From: Oceanihabitans sediminis
GTDB lineage: Bacteria > Bacteroidota > Bacteroidia > Flavobacteriales > Flavobacteriaceae
Direction: 5' to 3'
NCBI RefSeq assembly: GCF_003337215.1
Contig: NZ_QPIG01000003.1
Location: 124,001-188,000, forward strand
Length of the DNA stretch: 64,000 bases
The position numbers and the translations under genes were made by a program. Numbering within the stretch: the stretch's first letter is position 1; each line of letters begins with the position of its first letter. Of the stretch, positions 1 through 8,247 are shown one piece after another. A model generated the notes under the pieces. That model had not been told where the DNA came from. It did no database searches and was given only the letters and a program-made list of their open reading frames with translations.

Positions 1-1
1 T

Positions 2-292
2 GAAGAACACCTAAGGAAAAGTCCAAATTGGGAGGTTATTTCTCCAGCTACTCTAGCAGTAATTAACTTCAGATACCACCCTATAGGAAGCGCTTATTCC
101 GAAAAAGAATTAGATGCAATCAATCAGAAAATATCCAAGACAATTGTAGACTCTAGGGAAGCTTTATTAGTAACTACGGTTTTACAAAATCAAGTGGTTT
201 TAAGAATGTGTTTAATCAATCCTAGAACAACTATCGAAGATGTGAAGGATACTTTAAAAACTTGTGAAGCAATAGCGAAAGAAATAGTATAA
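2..292 (+). CDS. PLP-dependent group II decarboxylase, C-terminal part
   Basis: An open frame enters from the left edge of the window and ends at TAA 290-292, giving the last 96 residues of a protein. The segment VINFRYHP followed by LRMCLINPRTT near the C-terminus resembles the C-terminal domain of pyridoxal-phosphate group II decarboxylases (aromatic amino acid / diaminobutyrate decarboxylase type), which remove the carboxyl group of an amino acid. The catalytic lysine domain lies outside the window, so the substrate cannot be told. It reads toward the CBS gene but is separated from it by 91 bp that hold a promoter. The family call rests on the C-terminal signature only. Confidence 0.7.
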   Translation, partial: EEHLRKSPNWEVISPATLAVINFRYHPIGSAYSEKELDAINQKISKTIVDSREALLVTTVLQNQVVLRMCLINPRTTIEDVKDTLKTCEAIAKEIV

Positions 293-314
293 TGTCCTTG
301 TAAATAATTCATAA

Positions 315-359
315 GCTGATATTTATCATACTTATTCATTAGTTTAACTATTACCTTTA
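315..359 (+). promoter_or_regulatory. Fnr/Crp-like operator and -7 box of the CBS gene
   Basis: TGAT (317-320), four bases, ATCA (325-328) form a Crp/Fnr-type palindrome centred at 322.5. A Bacteroidetes -7-like box TACCTTTA lies at 352-359, 29.5 bp downstream of the centre. The same spacing recurs at four other promoters in the window. One mismatch from TAnnTTTG. A start of transcription near 364 is inferred. Confidence 0.6.
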
Positions 360-383
360 GGTAAGTAATTAAAACCAATCAAT

Positions 384-803
384 ATGAAAAAGAGAACACC
401 AGTATCAGCTATAATGACTAAAGAAGTTATTACACTAAAAACAACCGACGAATTAGAAACAGCAGAAAGGCTATTTAAAAAGAATAAAATTCGTCATATT
501 CCTGTGGTAAGCGGAGAAAAAATCATCGGGATGCTAAGCTATACAGACTTATTACGTATAAGTTTTGCTGATGCTTTAGATGAAGAGGAGGAAAATGTAG
601 ATACCGTAGTTTATAATATGTTTTCTATAGAACAAGTAATGGCAAAAAACCTAACAAGTGTTCATGTAGACACCACCATCAAGGAAGTTGCAGAAATACT
701 TGCTAAAAAAGAATTTCATGCCCTGCCGGTACTGGAAGGAACTAAACTTGTTGGTATTGTAACAACTACAGATCTTATAAATTACCTAATAGACCAATTT
801 TAA
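384..803 (+). CDS. Tandem CBS-domain protein
   Basis: This 139-residue protein is almost entirely two CBS domains (about residues 6-60 and 84-139) joined by an acidic linker (DEEEEN). CBS pairs bind adenine nucleotides and act as energy or redox sensors. No catalytic domain is attached, so it probably works as a stand-alone sensor or modulates another protein. It has its own Fnr-like promoter and is followed by a strong terminator, so it is a single-gene unit. Its placement next to an Rrf2 regulator and a di-iron repair protein suggests a role in the low-oxygen/NO response, but its partner cannot be read from the sequence. Confidence 0.9.
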   Translation: MKKRTPVSAIMTKEVITLKTTDELETAERLFKKNKIRHIPVVSGEKIIGMLSYTDLLRISFADALDEEEENVDTVVYNMFSIEQVMAKNLTSVHVDTTIKEVAEILAKKEFHALPVLEGTKLVGIVTTTDLINYLIDQF

Positions 804-812
804 ATCATAACC

Positions 813-849
813 AAAAAGCGTTTAGAGAAATTCTAGACGCTTTTTTTTT
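813..849 (+). terminator. Rho-independent terminator after the CBS gene
   Basis: An 11-bp stem (AAGCGTTTAGA / TCTAGACGCTT, one G-T pair) with a GAAAT loop is followed by nine T residues (841-849). Confidence 0.9.
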
Positions 850-895
850 ACATATTTTAATTAAGACAAACTTATCCTAATTAAAATATATATCG

Positions 896-903
896 TATAT
901 TTG
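896..903 (+). promoter_or_regulatory. -7 box of the Rrf2 gene
   Basis: TATATTTG matches the Bacteroidetes TAnnTTTG box. No -33 TTTG is seen at the usual distance. An AT-rich stretch (TTATCCTAATTAAAATA, 872-888) overlaps the expected polymerase site and could be an autoregulatory operator; that part is speculative. Confidence 0.45.
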
Positions 904-923
904 AAGAACAAAATCTTAAACAA

Positions 924-1361
924 ATGTTTTCAAAAGCTTGTGAATACGGAATTAGAGCTTCTATTTTTATTGCGAAAAACTCGTATGAAGGAAGACGCGT
1001 TTCTCCTAAAGAAATTTCTGAGGAAATAAATTCTCCCCAAGCATTTACTGCTAAAATTCTTCAAGCATTAGTAAAAAACAATCTTATTAACTCTGTCAAA
1101 GGTGCCTACGGCGGTTTTGAGATTGAAAAAGATAAAATAGCTGCCATAAAACTTTCGCATATTGTAAAAGCTATTGATGGAGATAATATATATAACGGCT
1201 GCGGACTTGGACTAGAAACCTGTGACGAAAATCACCCTTGCCCGGTACACTATAAGTTTAAAGAAATTAGAGATGGCCTAAAAGAAATGTTGGAATCAAC
1301 CAACTTAGAAGAGCTGGCTTTAGACATCAAAACAGGTATAGCTTTTCTTAAAACCTACTAA
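924..1361 (+). CDS. Rrf2 family Fe-S transcriptional regulator (NsrR/IscR type)
   Basis: This 145-residue protein has the Rrf2 winged-helix N-terminus (FSKACEYGIRA) and three cysteines, C93, C100 and C106, in the order C-x6-C-x5-C. This is the position of the Fe-S cluster ligands in NsrR and IscR. Such proteins lose repression when NO or oxidative damage disrupts the cluster. The neighbouring RIC-type repair gene, hemerythrin and nitrite reductase make NO the likeliest signal. It lies 82 bp upstream of the RIC gene on the same strand and may be co-transcribed with it. The cysteine spacing is slightly different from classic C-x5-C-x5-C, so NsrR rather than IscR identity is an inference. Confidence 0.88.
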   Translation: MFSKACEYGIRASIFIAKNSYEGRRVSPKEISEEINSPQAFTAKILQALVKNNLINSVKGAYGGFEIEKDKIAAIKLSHIVKAIDGDNIYNGCGLGLETCDENHPCPVHYKFKEIRDGLKEMLESTNLEELALDIKTGIAFLKTY

Positions 1362-1443
1362 CAAATAAAACAAGAAAGTAAAAAAACGACCTTAAAAAAA
1401 TTTGATTATAAATAGGATAAAAATATCCGAAATAAGCATAACT

Positions 1444-2175
1444 ATGGAAACATTAACAAAAAACACTCAGAAACAAATAGGACAATATGTAGCAGAAGAC
1501 TACAGAACTGCTGCTGTATTTTCAAAACACAAAATAGATTTTTGCTGTAATGGAAATAGAACTATTGAAGAAGCTTGCGAAAAGAAAGGAATAGACAGTA
1601 ATATGTTGGTAGAAGAACTAGAAAACGTTTTAAATACCAAAACGGATCAATCTATAGATTATAAATCTTGGCCTTTAGATTTACTAGCGGAATATATTGA
1701 AAAGAAACACCACAGATATGTAGAAGAAAAAATTCCGGTACTTCTTCAGTTTTTAGACAAACTTTGTCGTGTACACGGGGAACGCCATCCAGAACTATAT
1801 AAAATCACAGAATTATTTAATGCTTCTGCTGGAGAACTTGCTTCACACATGAAAAAAGAAGAGCTAATCCTCTTCCCTTTCGTTAAGAAAATGGTAGCAG
1901 CAGAATTAAATACAAGTGCAGTAAAGTCTCCACAATTTGGAACTGTTGAAAACCCAATCGCTATGATGATGGAAGAACATGATACGGAAGGAGAACGTTT
2001 TAGAGAAATTGCAGCGTTAACAGATAACTACAATCCCCCAGCAGATGCTTGTAATACCTACCGTGTAACCTTTGCCATGCTAAAGGAGTTTGAAGAAGAC
2101 TTACACCTACATATTCATTTAGAAAACAATATCTTATTCCCTGGAGCAATAAAATTAGAACAAAAGTTTAATTAA
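1444..2175 (+). CDS. ric: Iron-sulfur cluster repair di-iron protein (RIC; ScdA/YtfE/DnrN)
   Basis: The protein repairs Fe-S clusters damaged by NO or peroxide, using a hemerythrin-like di-iron site. The N-terminal ScdA_N domain carries the hallmark DFCCNG motif after FSKHKI. The remainder is an HHE hemerythrin domain with conserved His/Glu in KKHHRYVEEK, HGERHPEL, HMKKEE, EEHDTEGE and HIHLENN. The ATG at 1444 is preferred; the frame is open to a TTG at 1402, but those 14 residues (rich in Ile/Ser) are not part of the family. Length from ATG is 243 residues, normal for the family. A terminator follows directly. It is probably under control of the upstream Rrf2 protein. Confidence 0.93.
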   Translation: METLTKNTQKQIGQYVAEDYRTAAVFSKHKIDFCCNGNRTIEEACEKKGIDSNMLVEELENVLNTKTDQSIDYKSWPLDLLAEYIEKKHHRYVEEKIPVLLQFLDKLCRVHGERHPELYKITELFNASAGELASHMKKEELILFPFVKKMVAAELNTSAVKSPQFGTVENPIAMMMEEHDTEGERFREIAALTDNYNPPADACNTYRVTFAMLKEFEEDLHLHIHLENNILFPGAIKLEQKFN

Positions 2176-2221
2176 TAACTTGTTATGGTTGGTATTAGTA
2201 AATGTTGTTAATTTTGAGAAT

Positions 2222-2257
2222 CCTAGAGCATTTTTCATTAAATGTTCTAGGTTTTTT
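2222..2257 (+). terminator. Rho-independent terminator after ric
   Basis: A 12-bp stem (CCTAGAGCATTT / AAATGTTCTAGG, one G-T pair) is followed by TTTTTT. Confidence 0.88.
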
Positions 2258-2294
2258 AATTAAAAACCGCACTTTTACTAACTAAGATTAAAAA

Positions 2295-3506
2295 ATGCCT
2301 AAAAAACTAGTAATTGTTTGTTTACTTAATTTCTTAGTCGCGGCACTTATGGGGCTTGCACTAAGATATACGTTCATAGATGCTATAGGATTCAACTATA
2401 GGTTTCTTACCCATGCACACTCGCATGTAGCCATGTTAGGTTGGGTGTACCTTATGCTGTACACTCTTATTGTGCATTATTTTATTCCAGATAAAAAGCC
2501 CATTTACAATAAACTATTTTGGATTACCCAAGCATCGGTAATTGGAATGATGCTTAGCTTCCCTTTTCAAGGCTATGCTGCGATTTCTATTACATTTTCA
2601 ACCCTACATATATTCTGCAGTTATTACTTTGTGCGCCTAGCATGGAAAAACCATAAAACAGATTCTGTTGTAAGCCAATACACTTTAAAGGCAGCACTGA
2701 TATTTATGGTAGTTTCTACAATTGGTGTTTGGTGTTTAGGTCCTGCAGTGGGTTTACTTGGACAAGCTTCTGCTTTTTACCAAATAGCGATTCAGTTCTT
2801 TTTACATTTTCAATTTAATGGCTGGTTTTTAATCGCTGTTCTAGCAGTATTTTTTCACCTTCTTAAAATAAAAGACTCTTTAGTATTTCAAAAGTTTTTC
2901 AAAACCTTAATCGCTGGAACTATTCTAACTTTTGCTTTACCTGTTCAATGGTATGCGCCTCATAAGGCTTTATTATATATAAATGCAATAGGTATAATAT
3001 TACAAGTAGCATCGCTGTTTTACTTTCTAAAACTCATACAACAAAATGTAAAGCAGTTCTTAAATAGGCAGTCCAAGCTGATTATTATATTATACTATTT
3101 CAGTTTATTTTGCTTCAGCGTAAAAATAATCTTACAAACCTTTAGTATCATTCCAGAGTTTTCGCAGGTGGTAGTAAATAACCGTAATTTTGTGATTGGT
3201 TTTATTCACCTAATGATGTTAGGCCTAATTAGTGGCTTTCTCTTTTCATTTATATTAAAACCGAAAAAGACAAAACAATCAAAGGAACTAAGCATTGGAG
3301 TGTACAGTTTTTTAATAGGCTTTGTACTTACAGAACTTATCTTATTAGTACAAGGATGTTATTTCTATTTTGGCATAGGATTTATACCAAATTATTATAC
3401 ATTGTTATTCTTTTTCAGTACGTTGTTGCCTCTAGGACTCCTTTTTATTCTAATCCATTTTATTAAAACTAAAAACCATGAAAAACAAGCCTCAAAAACG
3501 CCATAA
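2295..3506 (+). CDS. 12-TM heme-copper-oxidase subunit I-like membrane protein
   Basis: This 403-residue protein has about twelve hydrophobic helices in the arrangement of heme-copper oxidase subunit I. Helix 2 carries HAHSHVAMLGW, resembling the low-spin heme ligand region; helix 6 has FLHFQFNGW; helix 10 has FIHLMMLG. The H-P-E-V-Y motif and the His pair for the CuB or FeB site are absent, so it is unlikely to be a working oxidase or NO reductase. Such stand-alone homologues occur near nitrite and NO genes in Bacteroidetes. It overlaps the following hemerythrin gene by 29 bp, which indicates translational coupling. A role in NO sensing, heme binding or NO tolerance is an inference; the biochemical function is unknown. 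Confidence 0.6.
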   Translation: MPKKLVIVCLLNFLVAALMGLALRYTFIDAIGFNYRFLTHAHSHVAMLGWVYLMLYTLIVHYFIPDKKPIYNKLFWITQASVIGMMLSFPFQGYAAISITFSTLHIFCSYYFVRLAWKNHKTDSVVSQYTLKAALIFMVVSTIGVWCLGPAVGLLGQASAFYQIAIQFFLHFQFNGWFLIAVLAVFFHLLKIKDSLVFQKFFKTLIAGTILTFALPVQWYAPHKALLYINAIGIILQVASLFYFLKLIQQNVKQFLNRQSKLIIILYYFSLFCFSVKIILQTFSIIPEFSQVVVNNRNFVIGFIHLMMLGLISGFLFSFILKPKKTKQSKELSIGVYSFLIGFVLTELILLVQGCYFYFGIGFIPNYYTLLFFFSTLLPLGLLFILIHFIKTKNHEKQASKTP

Positions 3507-3939
3507 AGCATTACAACCATTAAGCAGAGAACATCATCATGGTTTACTCCTATCTTGGAAGATAAGATCTGGATTCAGCAAAAATATTGCACCAGAAAGA
3601 ATGAGAACTTATGCCAATTGGTTTTTTAAAACACACCTGATTCCGCATTTTGAAATGGAAGAAGAACATATTTTCACCATATTAGAAAGCGATAACGAAC
3701 TAGTAAAAAGAGCTTTGGCAGAACACAGACGTTTAAATCGTTTATTTGCTGAAACAGATAACGATACTAAAACACTAAGTAAAATTGAAGAAGAATTAGA
3801 GCAGCATATTAGATTTGAAGAACGAGTATTGTTTCCGGAAATTCAAAAAGTAGCTACCGAAGAACAAATGTTACAAATAGAAAAAATTCATCAACCAGAA
3901 ACCTTTGTAGATAATCTAGAAGATGAATTTTGGAAATAG
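3478..3939 (+). CDS. Hemerythrin (HHE) domain protein
   Basis: This 153-residue cytoplasmic protein is a single hemerythrin-like four-helix bundle. Candidate iron ligands lie in REHHHGLLL, HFEMEEEHIF, AEHRRL and QHIRFEERVLFPE. Hemerythrin proteins bind O2 or NO at a di-iron centre. It starts inside the end of the 12-TM gene (29-bp overlap), so the two are made together and probably act together. It lacks the ScdA_N domain seen in the nearby RIC protein. It ends 13 bp from the convergent porin gene. Confidence 0.85.
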   Translation: MKNKPQKRHKALQPLSREHHHGLLLSWKIRSGFSKNIAPERMRTYANWFFKTHLIPHFEMEEEHIFTILESDNELVKRALAEHRRLNRLFAETDNDTKTLSKIEEELEQHIRFEERVLFPEIQKVATEEQMLQIEKIHQPETFVDNLEDEFWK

Positions 3940-3952
3940 GCGTTTAAGCTAA

Positions 3953-5218
3953 TTATTTTTCCTTAGCAAAATTCGTTTTAAACAAGCTTGGTTTTACCGT
4001 AACCATAAGCCAAGCCCAGTTATTAGTTGCATCGCTATTGCCTCCTTTTAAGGCTTCCATAGTATCTGTTGCAAACATTTGAGAATATCCTGCTTGAAAA
4101 CTTACATCTTTCGTCCAATTATACCCTAGAACTAAATCTATTTCGGTTCCTAAACTATTAGGCATTTCTTTCCCAGTAAAATCAACCACCCTAGCTGCCG
4201 AAGAAAACAGATGCGGTATAAGCTTTGCTGAAAACTTTTCTTTTTGATAGGCTAAACTAGCATGAATATCTAATAAACCTACGGAATTACTATGGTTTCC
4301 CACATAAAAATAATCCATAAAACCATTGAATTTATGATTCGTTCCAAACCAAGGATTAAAAGATTTTATCTTATCATCGGTACTATCACTATCGGTTCCT
4401 GAAAGATATTCTGCTCCCAAACCTGCCTTAAATGCTTCATGAATCTGATAAGAAATATTTCCCGAAAATTGATATGCACTTACACTAGTATTAGCAATCT
4501 TTCCGGTTTGAAAATATACCGAAGCATCTGCTTGTAGTTTATTTTTCGCATAGTTTAAATAAGTTCCTATGGTTTGGTTGTAGTCTACTTTCTGTTTGTC
4601 GTTTACATCCGTATAAGCTAAACCGTTATTTAATACTAAAAAACTAATACCTAGATTGGAAGCTTTGGTATGATACCATAAGTACTGAAAAGCTTTATAA
4701 TTATTTACCGTATAATCTGTTTTAAATAAGGTTTCTGAACTTTCATTAAGAGCCAATCCTAAATCTAATTGGTGCTTTGTGTTAGGTCTGTAACTAGCTA
4801 TAAACGCGTCATGGCTTCTTGCTTGCTGTGCCCAACCTACATTACCAAACATTCTATGATTATCATAAACTATTTCTTGCCTTCCTAACTTTAAAGAAAA
4901 CTTAGGGTCTAATTGTAATAAGGCCCAAGCTTCATGTATGGCTGTATCGTTTACATCGGAAGAAGCTAAAGTGGAAACATCTCCCCAAACTCTTACATTT
5001 TGTAAAGAAATATATGCTTTTAGTTTTTCACTAGCATAGGCAAGGTTGATTCGGGTACGCTGCGAAACAAAAGATGCTGCATCTTCTGCATCTGGAATTA
5101 AGGTTTTAAATCCATGTCTGTATTCAAAACGAGGTCGTAATTCTGTCGAAATTTCAAATTCTTGGGCATAGCTAGTCATTACAACTCCTATGCAAAGAAT
5201 TGTTAGTATTTTTTTCAT
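3953..5218 (-). CDS. Outer-membrane beta-barrel porin (alginate-export type)
   Basis: This 421-residue protein has a clear signal peptide (KKILTILCIGVVMTSYAQ), then alternating amphipathic strands typical of a barrel, with the segment STELRPRFEYRHGF near the N-terminus and LKLGRQEIVYDNHRMFG in the middle. This matches the alginate_exp family of outer-membrane channels. It is the last gene of the nirK operon, 11 bp after the Sco gene, so the likely role is passage of a small solute such as nitrite or copper across the outer membrane. The substrate is inferred from context only. Confidence 0.78.
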   Translation of the reverse strand: MKKILTILCIGVVMTSYAQEFEISTELRPRFEYRHGFKTLIPDAEDAASFVSQRTRINLAYASEKLKAYISLQNVRVWGDVSTLASSDVNDTAIHEAWALLQLDPKFSLKLGRQEIVYDNHRMFGNVGWAQQARSHDAFIASYRPNTKHQLDLGLALNESSETLFKTDYTVNNYKAFQYLWYHTKASNLGISFLVLNNGLAYTDVNDKQKVDYNQTIGTYLNYAKNKLQADASVYFQTGKIANTSVSAYQFSGNISYQIHEAFKAGLGAEYLSGTDSDSTDDKIKSFNPWFGTNHKFNGFMDYFYVGNHSNSVGLLDIHASLAYQKEKFSAKLIPHLFSSAARVVDFTGKEMPNSLGTEIDLVLGYNWTKDVSFQAGYSQMFATDTMEALKGGNSDATNNWAWLMVTVKPSLFKTNFAKEK

Positions 5219-5229
5219 CTGTACTGGCT

Positions 5230-5940
5230 TTATTTTGTTAGCTCTAGAATAGCGTCTACTGTTTCAGCATTGTCTACCCCTAAACCTTCTTGTTGGTGAA
5301 TTAATTCGCCTTCCGTATTAAAAACACTTATAATATTAGAGTGAGAAAAATCGATTGGAGAAATCTCTTTGTATTTTACCGAAAGTACATTGGCAAATTC
5401 TCTTACACCACTTTCTGTACCTTGTAAAAAAGTCCAATGTGCATCGTCCATAAGGTTTTCAATGGCGAATGCTTTTAGTCGCTCTGGTGTATCTACTTCA
5501 GGATCTATACTTACTAGAATAAAGTTTAAGTCTTTTAATCTTTCCTTAGGGATTTTGGCTTCAATATTTCTCATATCGGCAACTAATCTAGGACAAGCAG
5601 CTTTACAAGAAGTATAAATCATAACCATTACTAAGGTTTTTCCTTTTAAATCTTTTAATTCAATTTTAGTACCTTCTTCGGTATGCCATTTACTGGTTAA
5701 GTTGAAAATAGATTCTTCTGAAATCTCATCGTTTGTAACTTTTTCTGAAGCTTGTTCTTCTACTAACTTTAAATCCATTTTACAAACAGGACAAGACCCC
5801 TCTTCGGTATATGTTTTGTCTCCTTCGCAAAGCATTGGACATTGATAGATAGCAAGCGCTGCATCCGATTTTTTATTGTTACAAGAACTAATAGATACTA
5901 CCATAAGTAATACCATTAAAATGGGTTTTAAGTATTTCAT
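5230..5940 (-). CDS. Sco1/SenC-type copper chaperone with heavy-metal-binding domain
   Basis: This 236-residue lipoprotein (lipobox ending at C20) has two parts. Residues 32-57 form a small heavy-metal-binding domain with four Cys (YQCPMLCEG and SCPVCKMDL). Residues 80-236 form a thioredoxin-like Sco domain with the copper ligands C112 and C116 (YTSCKAACP) and H200 (DFSHSN). Sco proteins deliver copper to CuA or other periplasmic copper sites, or act as thiol reductases. Its position in the nirK operon suggests loading of copper into nitrite reductase. The domain pair is seen in Bacteroidetes Sco proteins. It lies 42 bp after the SUMF1-type gene. Confidence 0.92.
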   Translation of the reverse strand: MKYLKPILMVLLMVVSISSCNNKKSDAALAIYQCPMLCEGDKTYTEEGSCPVCKMDLKLVEEQASEKVTNDEISEESIFNLTSKWHTEEGTKIELKDLKGKTLVMVMIYTSCKAACPRLVADMRNIEAKIPKERLKDLNFILVSIDPEVDTPERLKAFAIENLMDDAHWTFLQGTESGVREFANVLSVKYKEISPIDFSHSNIISVFNTEGELIHQQEGLGVDNAETVDAILELTK

Positions 5941-5982
5941 GTCTGTTGTTTTAAAAAGTTACTGTAATAGGAAAGTGAGTAA

Positions 5983-6771
5983 CTATAGTTCGTTTTTTGC
6001 TGCTGTATCTATGTCTTTAACACATCTAAATCCTAGATTTTTCATAGAATATTTTGCTTTCAAACTTCCGCGAGTAGCGTAGCGCATAAAAGCTGCATAG
6101 TTCATTAAATCTGTAGCATTTACTGCTGCACTTCCGCAGAACAGATTATTATCTTGATCTGTATCTTTTCGGGATTCTCCAGTAATTAATACCGAGTTAA
6201 AATCTAAAGTCCACTCCCAAACCAATCCGTGTAAGTCGTATACACCCCAGATATTTTTCGGACTATCTCCAATAATTTTTTCTTTTTTTGGAGCTTCGTA
6301 CCAAGCTAATATTCGCTTGTTATATTCCGGCTTTACTCTAGCATCCGTGGTGTTTTCATCTGCCATGGCAACGTATTCCCATTCATCTACTGTTGGTAAT
6401 CGTTTTCCTTGACATTCGCAATATGCTTTGGCGGCAAACCAAGAAACATAGGTTGCTGGACTCTGTAAGTTTTCAGAATCTTTAAGCTCTAAGTCCGATT
6501 TATAATTTGCTAAGTACATTTTATCTGTAAAAAGTCTTAGAGCTTGAGATTTCTGCCATTTAGGATTTTCTTTTAAAAACTCTAAATAAGAAGCGTTGCT
6601 TACAGGATAAACATCCATTTCAAAATCTTTAACTGCTACAACTGTAGAGTCTCTTCCGTATAAAGGAATATATCTACTTCCTTTAATCAAAGCCATGTCT
6701 TTAGTTTGTGAAAACATTGCTGTTTGAAAGACTAAAAGAACTATCACGAATCTAAAGACTTGACTTTTCAT
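5983..6771 (-). CDS. SUMF1/formylglycine-generating-enzyme-like secreted protein
   Basis: This 262-residue protein has a signal peptide (about residues 1-21, ending MFSQ) and an FGE-sulfatase fold: YPVSNASYLEFL, ATYVSWFAAKAYCECQGKRLP, DEWEYVA, WGVYDLHGLVWEWTLDF and the C-terminal GFRCVKD. Proteins of this fold include true formylglycine-generating enzymes and many members that modify or simply bind other proteins. No sulfatase is present nearby. Its place between nirK and sco suggests an accessory role in assembly of the nitrite reductase, which is an inference. It is 14 bp from nirK, so the two are co-transcribed. Confidence 0.85.
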   Translation of the reverse strand: MKSQVFRFVIVLLVFQTAMFSQTKDMALIKGSRYIPLYGRDSTVVAVKDFEMDVYPVSNASYLEFLKENPKWQKSQALRLFTDKMYLANYKSDLELKDSENLQSPATYVSWFAAKAYCECQGKRLPTVDEWEYVAMADENTTDARVKPEYNKRILAWYEAPKKEKIIGDSPKNIWGVYDLHGLVWEWTLDFNSVLITGESRKDTDQDNNLFCGSAAVNATDLMNYAAFMRYATRGSLKAKYSMKNLGFRCVKDIDTAAKNEL

Positions 6772-6785
6772 ACTATTTTTAATTT

Positions 6786-8222
6786 TTATTTACCTTTTAC
6801 TTTATCTACCATTTCCTTAGTAACTACTTTCTTAGAGTTACCCCAGCTATTATAAACGTAAGTTAATACATTTGCAACTTCTTCAGAAGAAATCATCTGT
6901 CTTGTCATGACACTATTGTATTTCTCACCGTTTACTGTAATTTCTCCACTTAATCCGTTTACTACTGCACTAATTGCACGGTCTACATCTGCATTTAAGT
7001 AATCGGAATTAGCTAAAGGAGGGAACGCGTTAGGAATTCCTTGTCCTTCACTTTGGTGACAAGCAAAACAGTTTTGCATATATATTTGTTTACCAAATTT
7101 CATTTGCTCTTCAAAAGATTTTGCTGGTATTTCAGATTCTACAACCTCATCGGTAGTTGGCATATTTTGAATACCAGGTCCTTCTGGTAAGTAGATACCT
7201 TCACGAATTTCTCCAGAGTAGATTTTCTTATCTTCTTCACCTTCTACATTAAGAATACCTAAGGCTCCTTTGTTGAATGCTCTAAAGATAGAGTGGTCAA
7301 CTAATACAAGAGATCCTGGTACATCTACACGGAACTCAACTATAGCAGCTCCACCTGCAGGAATAAGGGTTGTTTGAATATTTTCATTAATTAAATCTCC
7401 TCCTTCTACATATACTTTGTCAAAAATTTCTCCAATTACGTGGAAAGAAGATACTAGGTTTGGACCTCCATTTCCTACAAATAATCTTACGGTTTCTCCA
7501 ACTTTTGCAGTAATTGCATTATCTCCAGTTAACCCATCTACACTACCGTTAAATACCACGTAGTCTGCATTTTCATCTACTGCTTTTTGCATATCAAAAG
7601 GTTGTAATCCTCTTTCTCCATTTTTACCTTTAGTATAGAAATCACCTTGCATTACGTAGTATTCTTTATCTACTGGCTCTAATCCTCCTTCTGGTTCAAC
7701 TAAGATTAGACCGTACATTCCGTTTGCAATATGCATCCCAACTGGTGCAGTAGCACAATGGTATACAAAAAGCCCTGGGTTTAAAGTTTTAAAGGAAAAG
7801 GTTTTTTCATGTCCTGGTGCTACGAAAGAAGATTCTGCTCCTCCTCCTGGCCCAGTTACCGCATGTAAATCGATATTATGAGGTAATTTATTATCTGGGT
7901 GGTTAGATAAGGTAAATTCAATCTCATCTCCTACACGAGCTCTAATAAAGCTTCCTGGTACAGAACCACCAAAGGTCCAGTAATTATATCGTACTCCAGA
8001 AGTTAATTCCCCTTCTTGTTCCAGAATTTCCATATTCACAATTAGTTTTTTGGCTTTTCTTCTACCAATCGGGGTTGGTACATGTGGCGGAGAAGTTAAT
8101 TCGGCAACCATTTCTTGGCTTACAGTAATGTCTTCAGCTTTTACCGGTTCTTTTTCTTTATTAAAGCAACTTGTTGCTGTTAAAGCAATTGCTAATAATG
8201 ATAGTTTTAATGTTGTTTTCAT
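6786..8222 (-). CDS. nirK: Copper nitrite reductase NirK with fused C-terminal cytochrome c
   Basis: The enzyme reduces nitrite to NO in the periplasm. The 478-residue lipoprotein (C19) has two cupredoxin domains. Type 1 copper ligands are H115, C156, H164 and M169; type 2 ligands are H120, H155 and H310; the catalytic pair is D118 and H261. The spacing matches known NirK. The C-terminal part (about 375-478) is a class I cytochrome c with CFACH (C385, C388, H389), which would pass electrons straight to the type 1 copper. It is the first gene of the unit nirK - SUMF1 - sco - porin. An Fnr-like operator centred at 8284.5 and a TATTTTTG -7 box precede it. The type 1 loop is one residue shorter than in the Alcaligenes enzyme. 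Confidence 0.96.
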   Translation of the reverse strand: MKTTLKLSLLAIALTATSCFNKEKEPVKAEDITVSQEMVAELTSPPHVPTPIGRRKAKKLIVNMEILEQEGELTSGVRYNYWTFGGSVPGSFIRARVGDEIEFTLSNHPDNKLPHNIDLHAVTGPGGGAESSFVAPGHEKTFSFKTLNPGLFVYHCATAPVGMHIANGMYGLILVEPEGGLEPVDKEYYVMQGDFYTKGKNGERGLQPFDMQKAVDENADYVVFNGSVDGLTGDNAITAKVGETVRLFVGNGGPNLVSSFHVIGEIFDKVYVEGGDLINENIQTTLIPAGGAAIVEFRVDVPGSLVLVDHSIFRAFNKGALGILNVEGEEDKKIYSGEIREGIYLPEGPGIQNMPTTDEVVESEIPAKSFEEQMKFGKQIYMQNCFACHQSEGQGIPNAFPPLANSDYLNADVDRAISAVVNGLSGEITVNGEKYNSVMTRQMISSEEVANVLTYVYNSWGNSKKVVTKEMVDKVKGK

Positions 8223-8247
8223 AGTAGTTAGTATTAAATTATTGAGT

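Noticed and set aside
190-378. 62-codon minus-strand frame at the left end
   Set aside because: It overlaps the end of the decarboxylase and the Fnr-like promoter of the CBS gene on the other strand; no family features.
2172-2216. A sixth Fnr-like promoter (TAATTTTG at 2209 with ATAACTTGTTAT near 2180)
   Set aside because: The palindrome is not of TGAT/TGAC type, its centre is off by one base, and the ric terminator lies between it and the next gene.
2295-3506. NO reductase (NorB) or NnrS identity for the 12-TM protein
   Set aside because: The histidines of the binuclear site and the HPEVY motif are missing, and NnrS signature segments are not seen.
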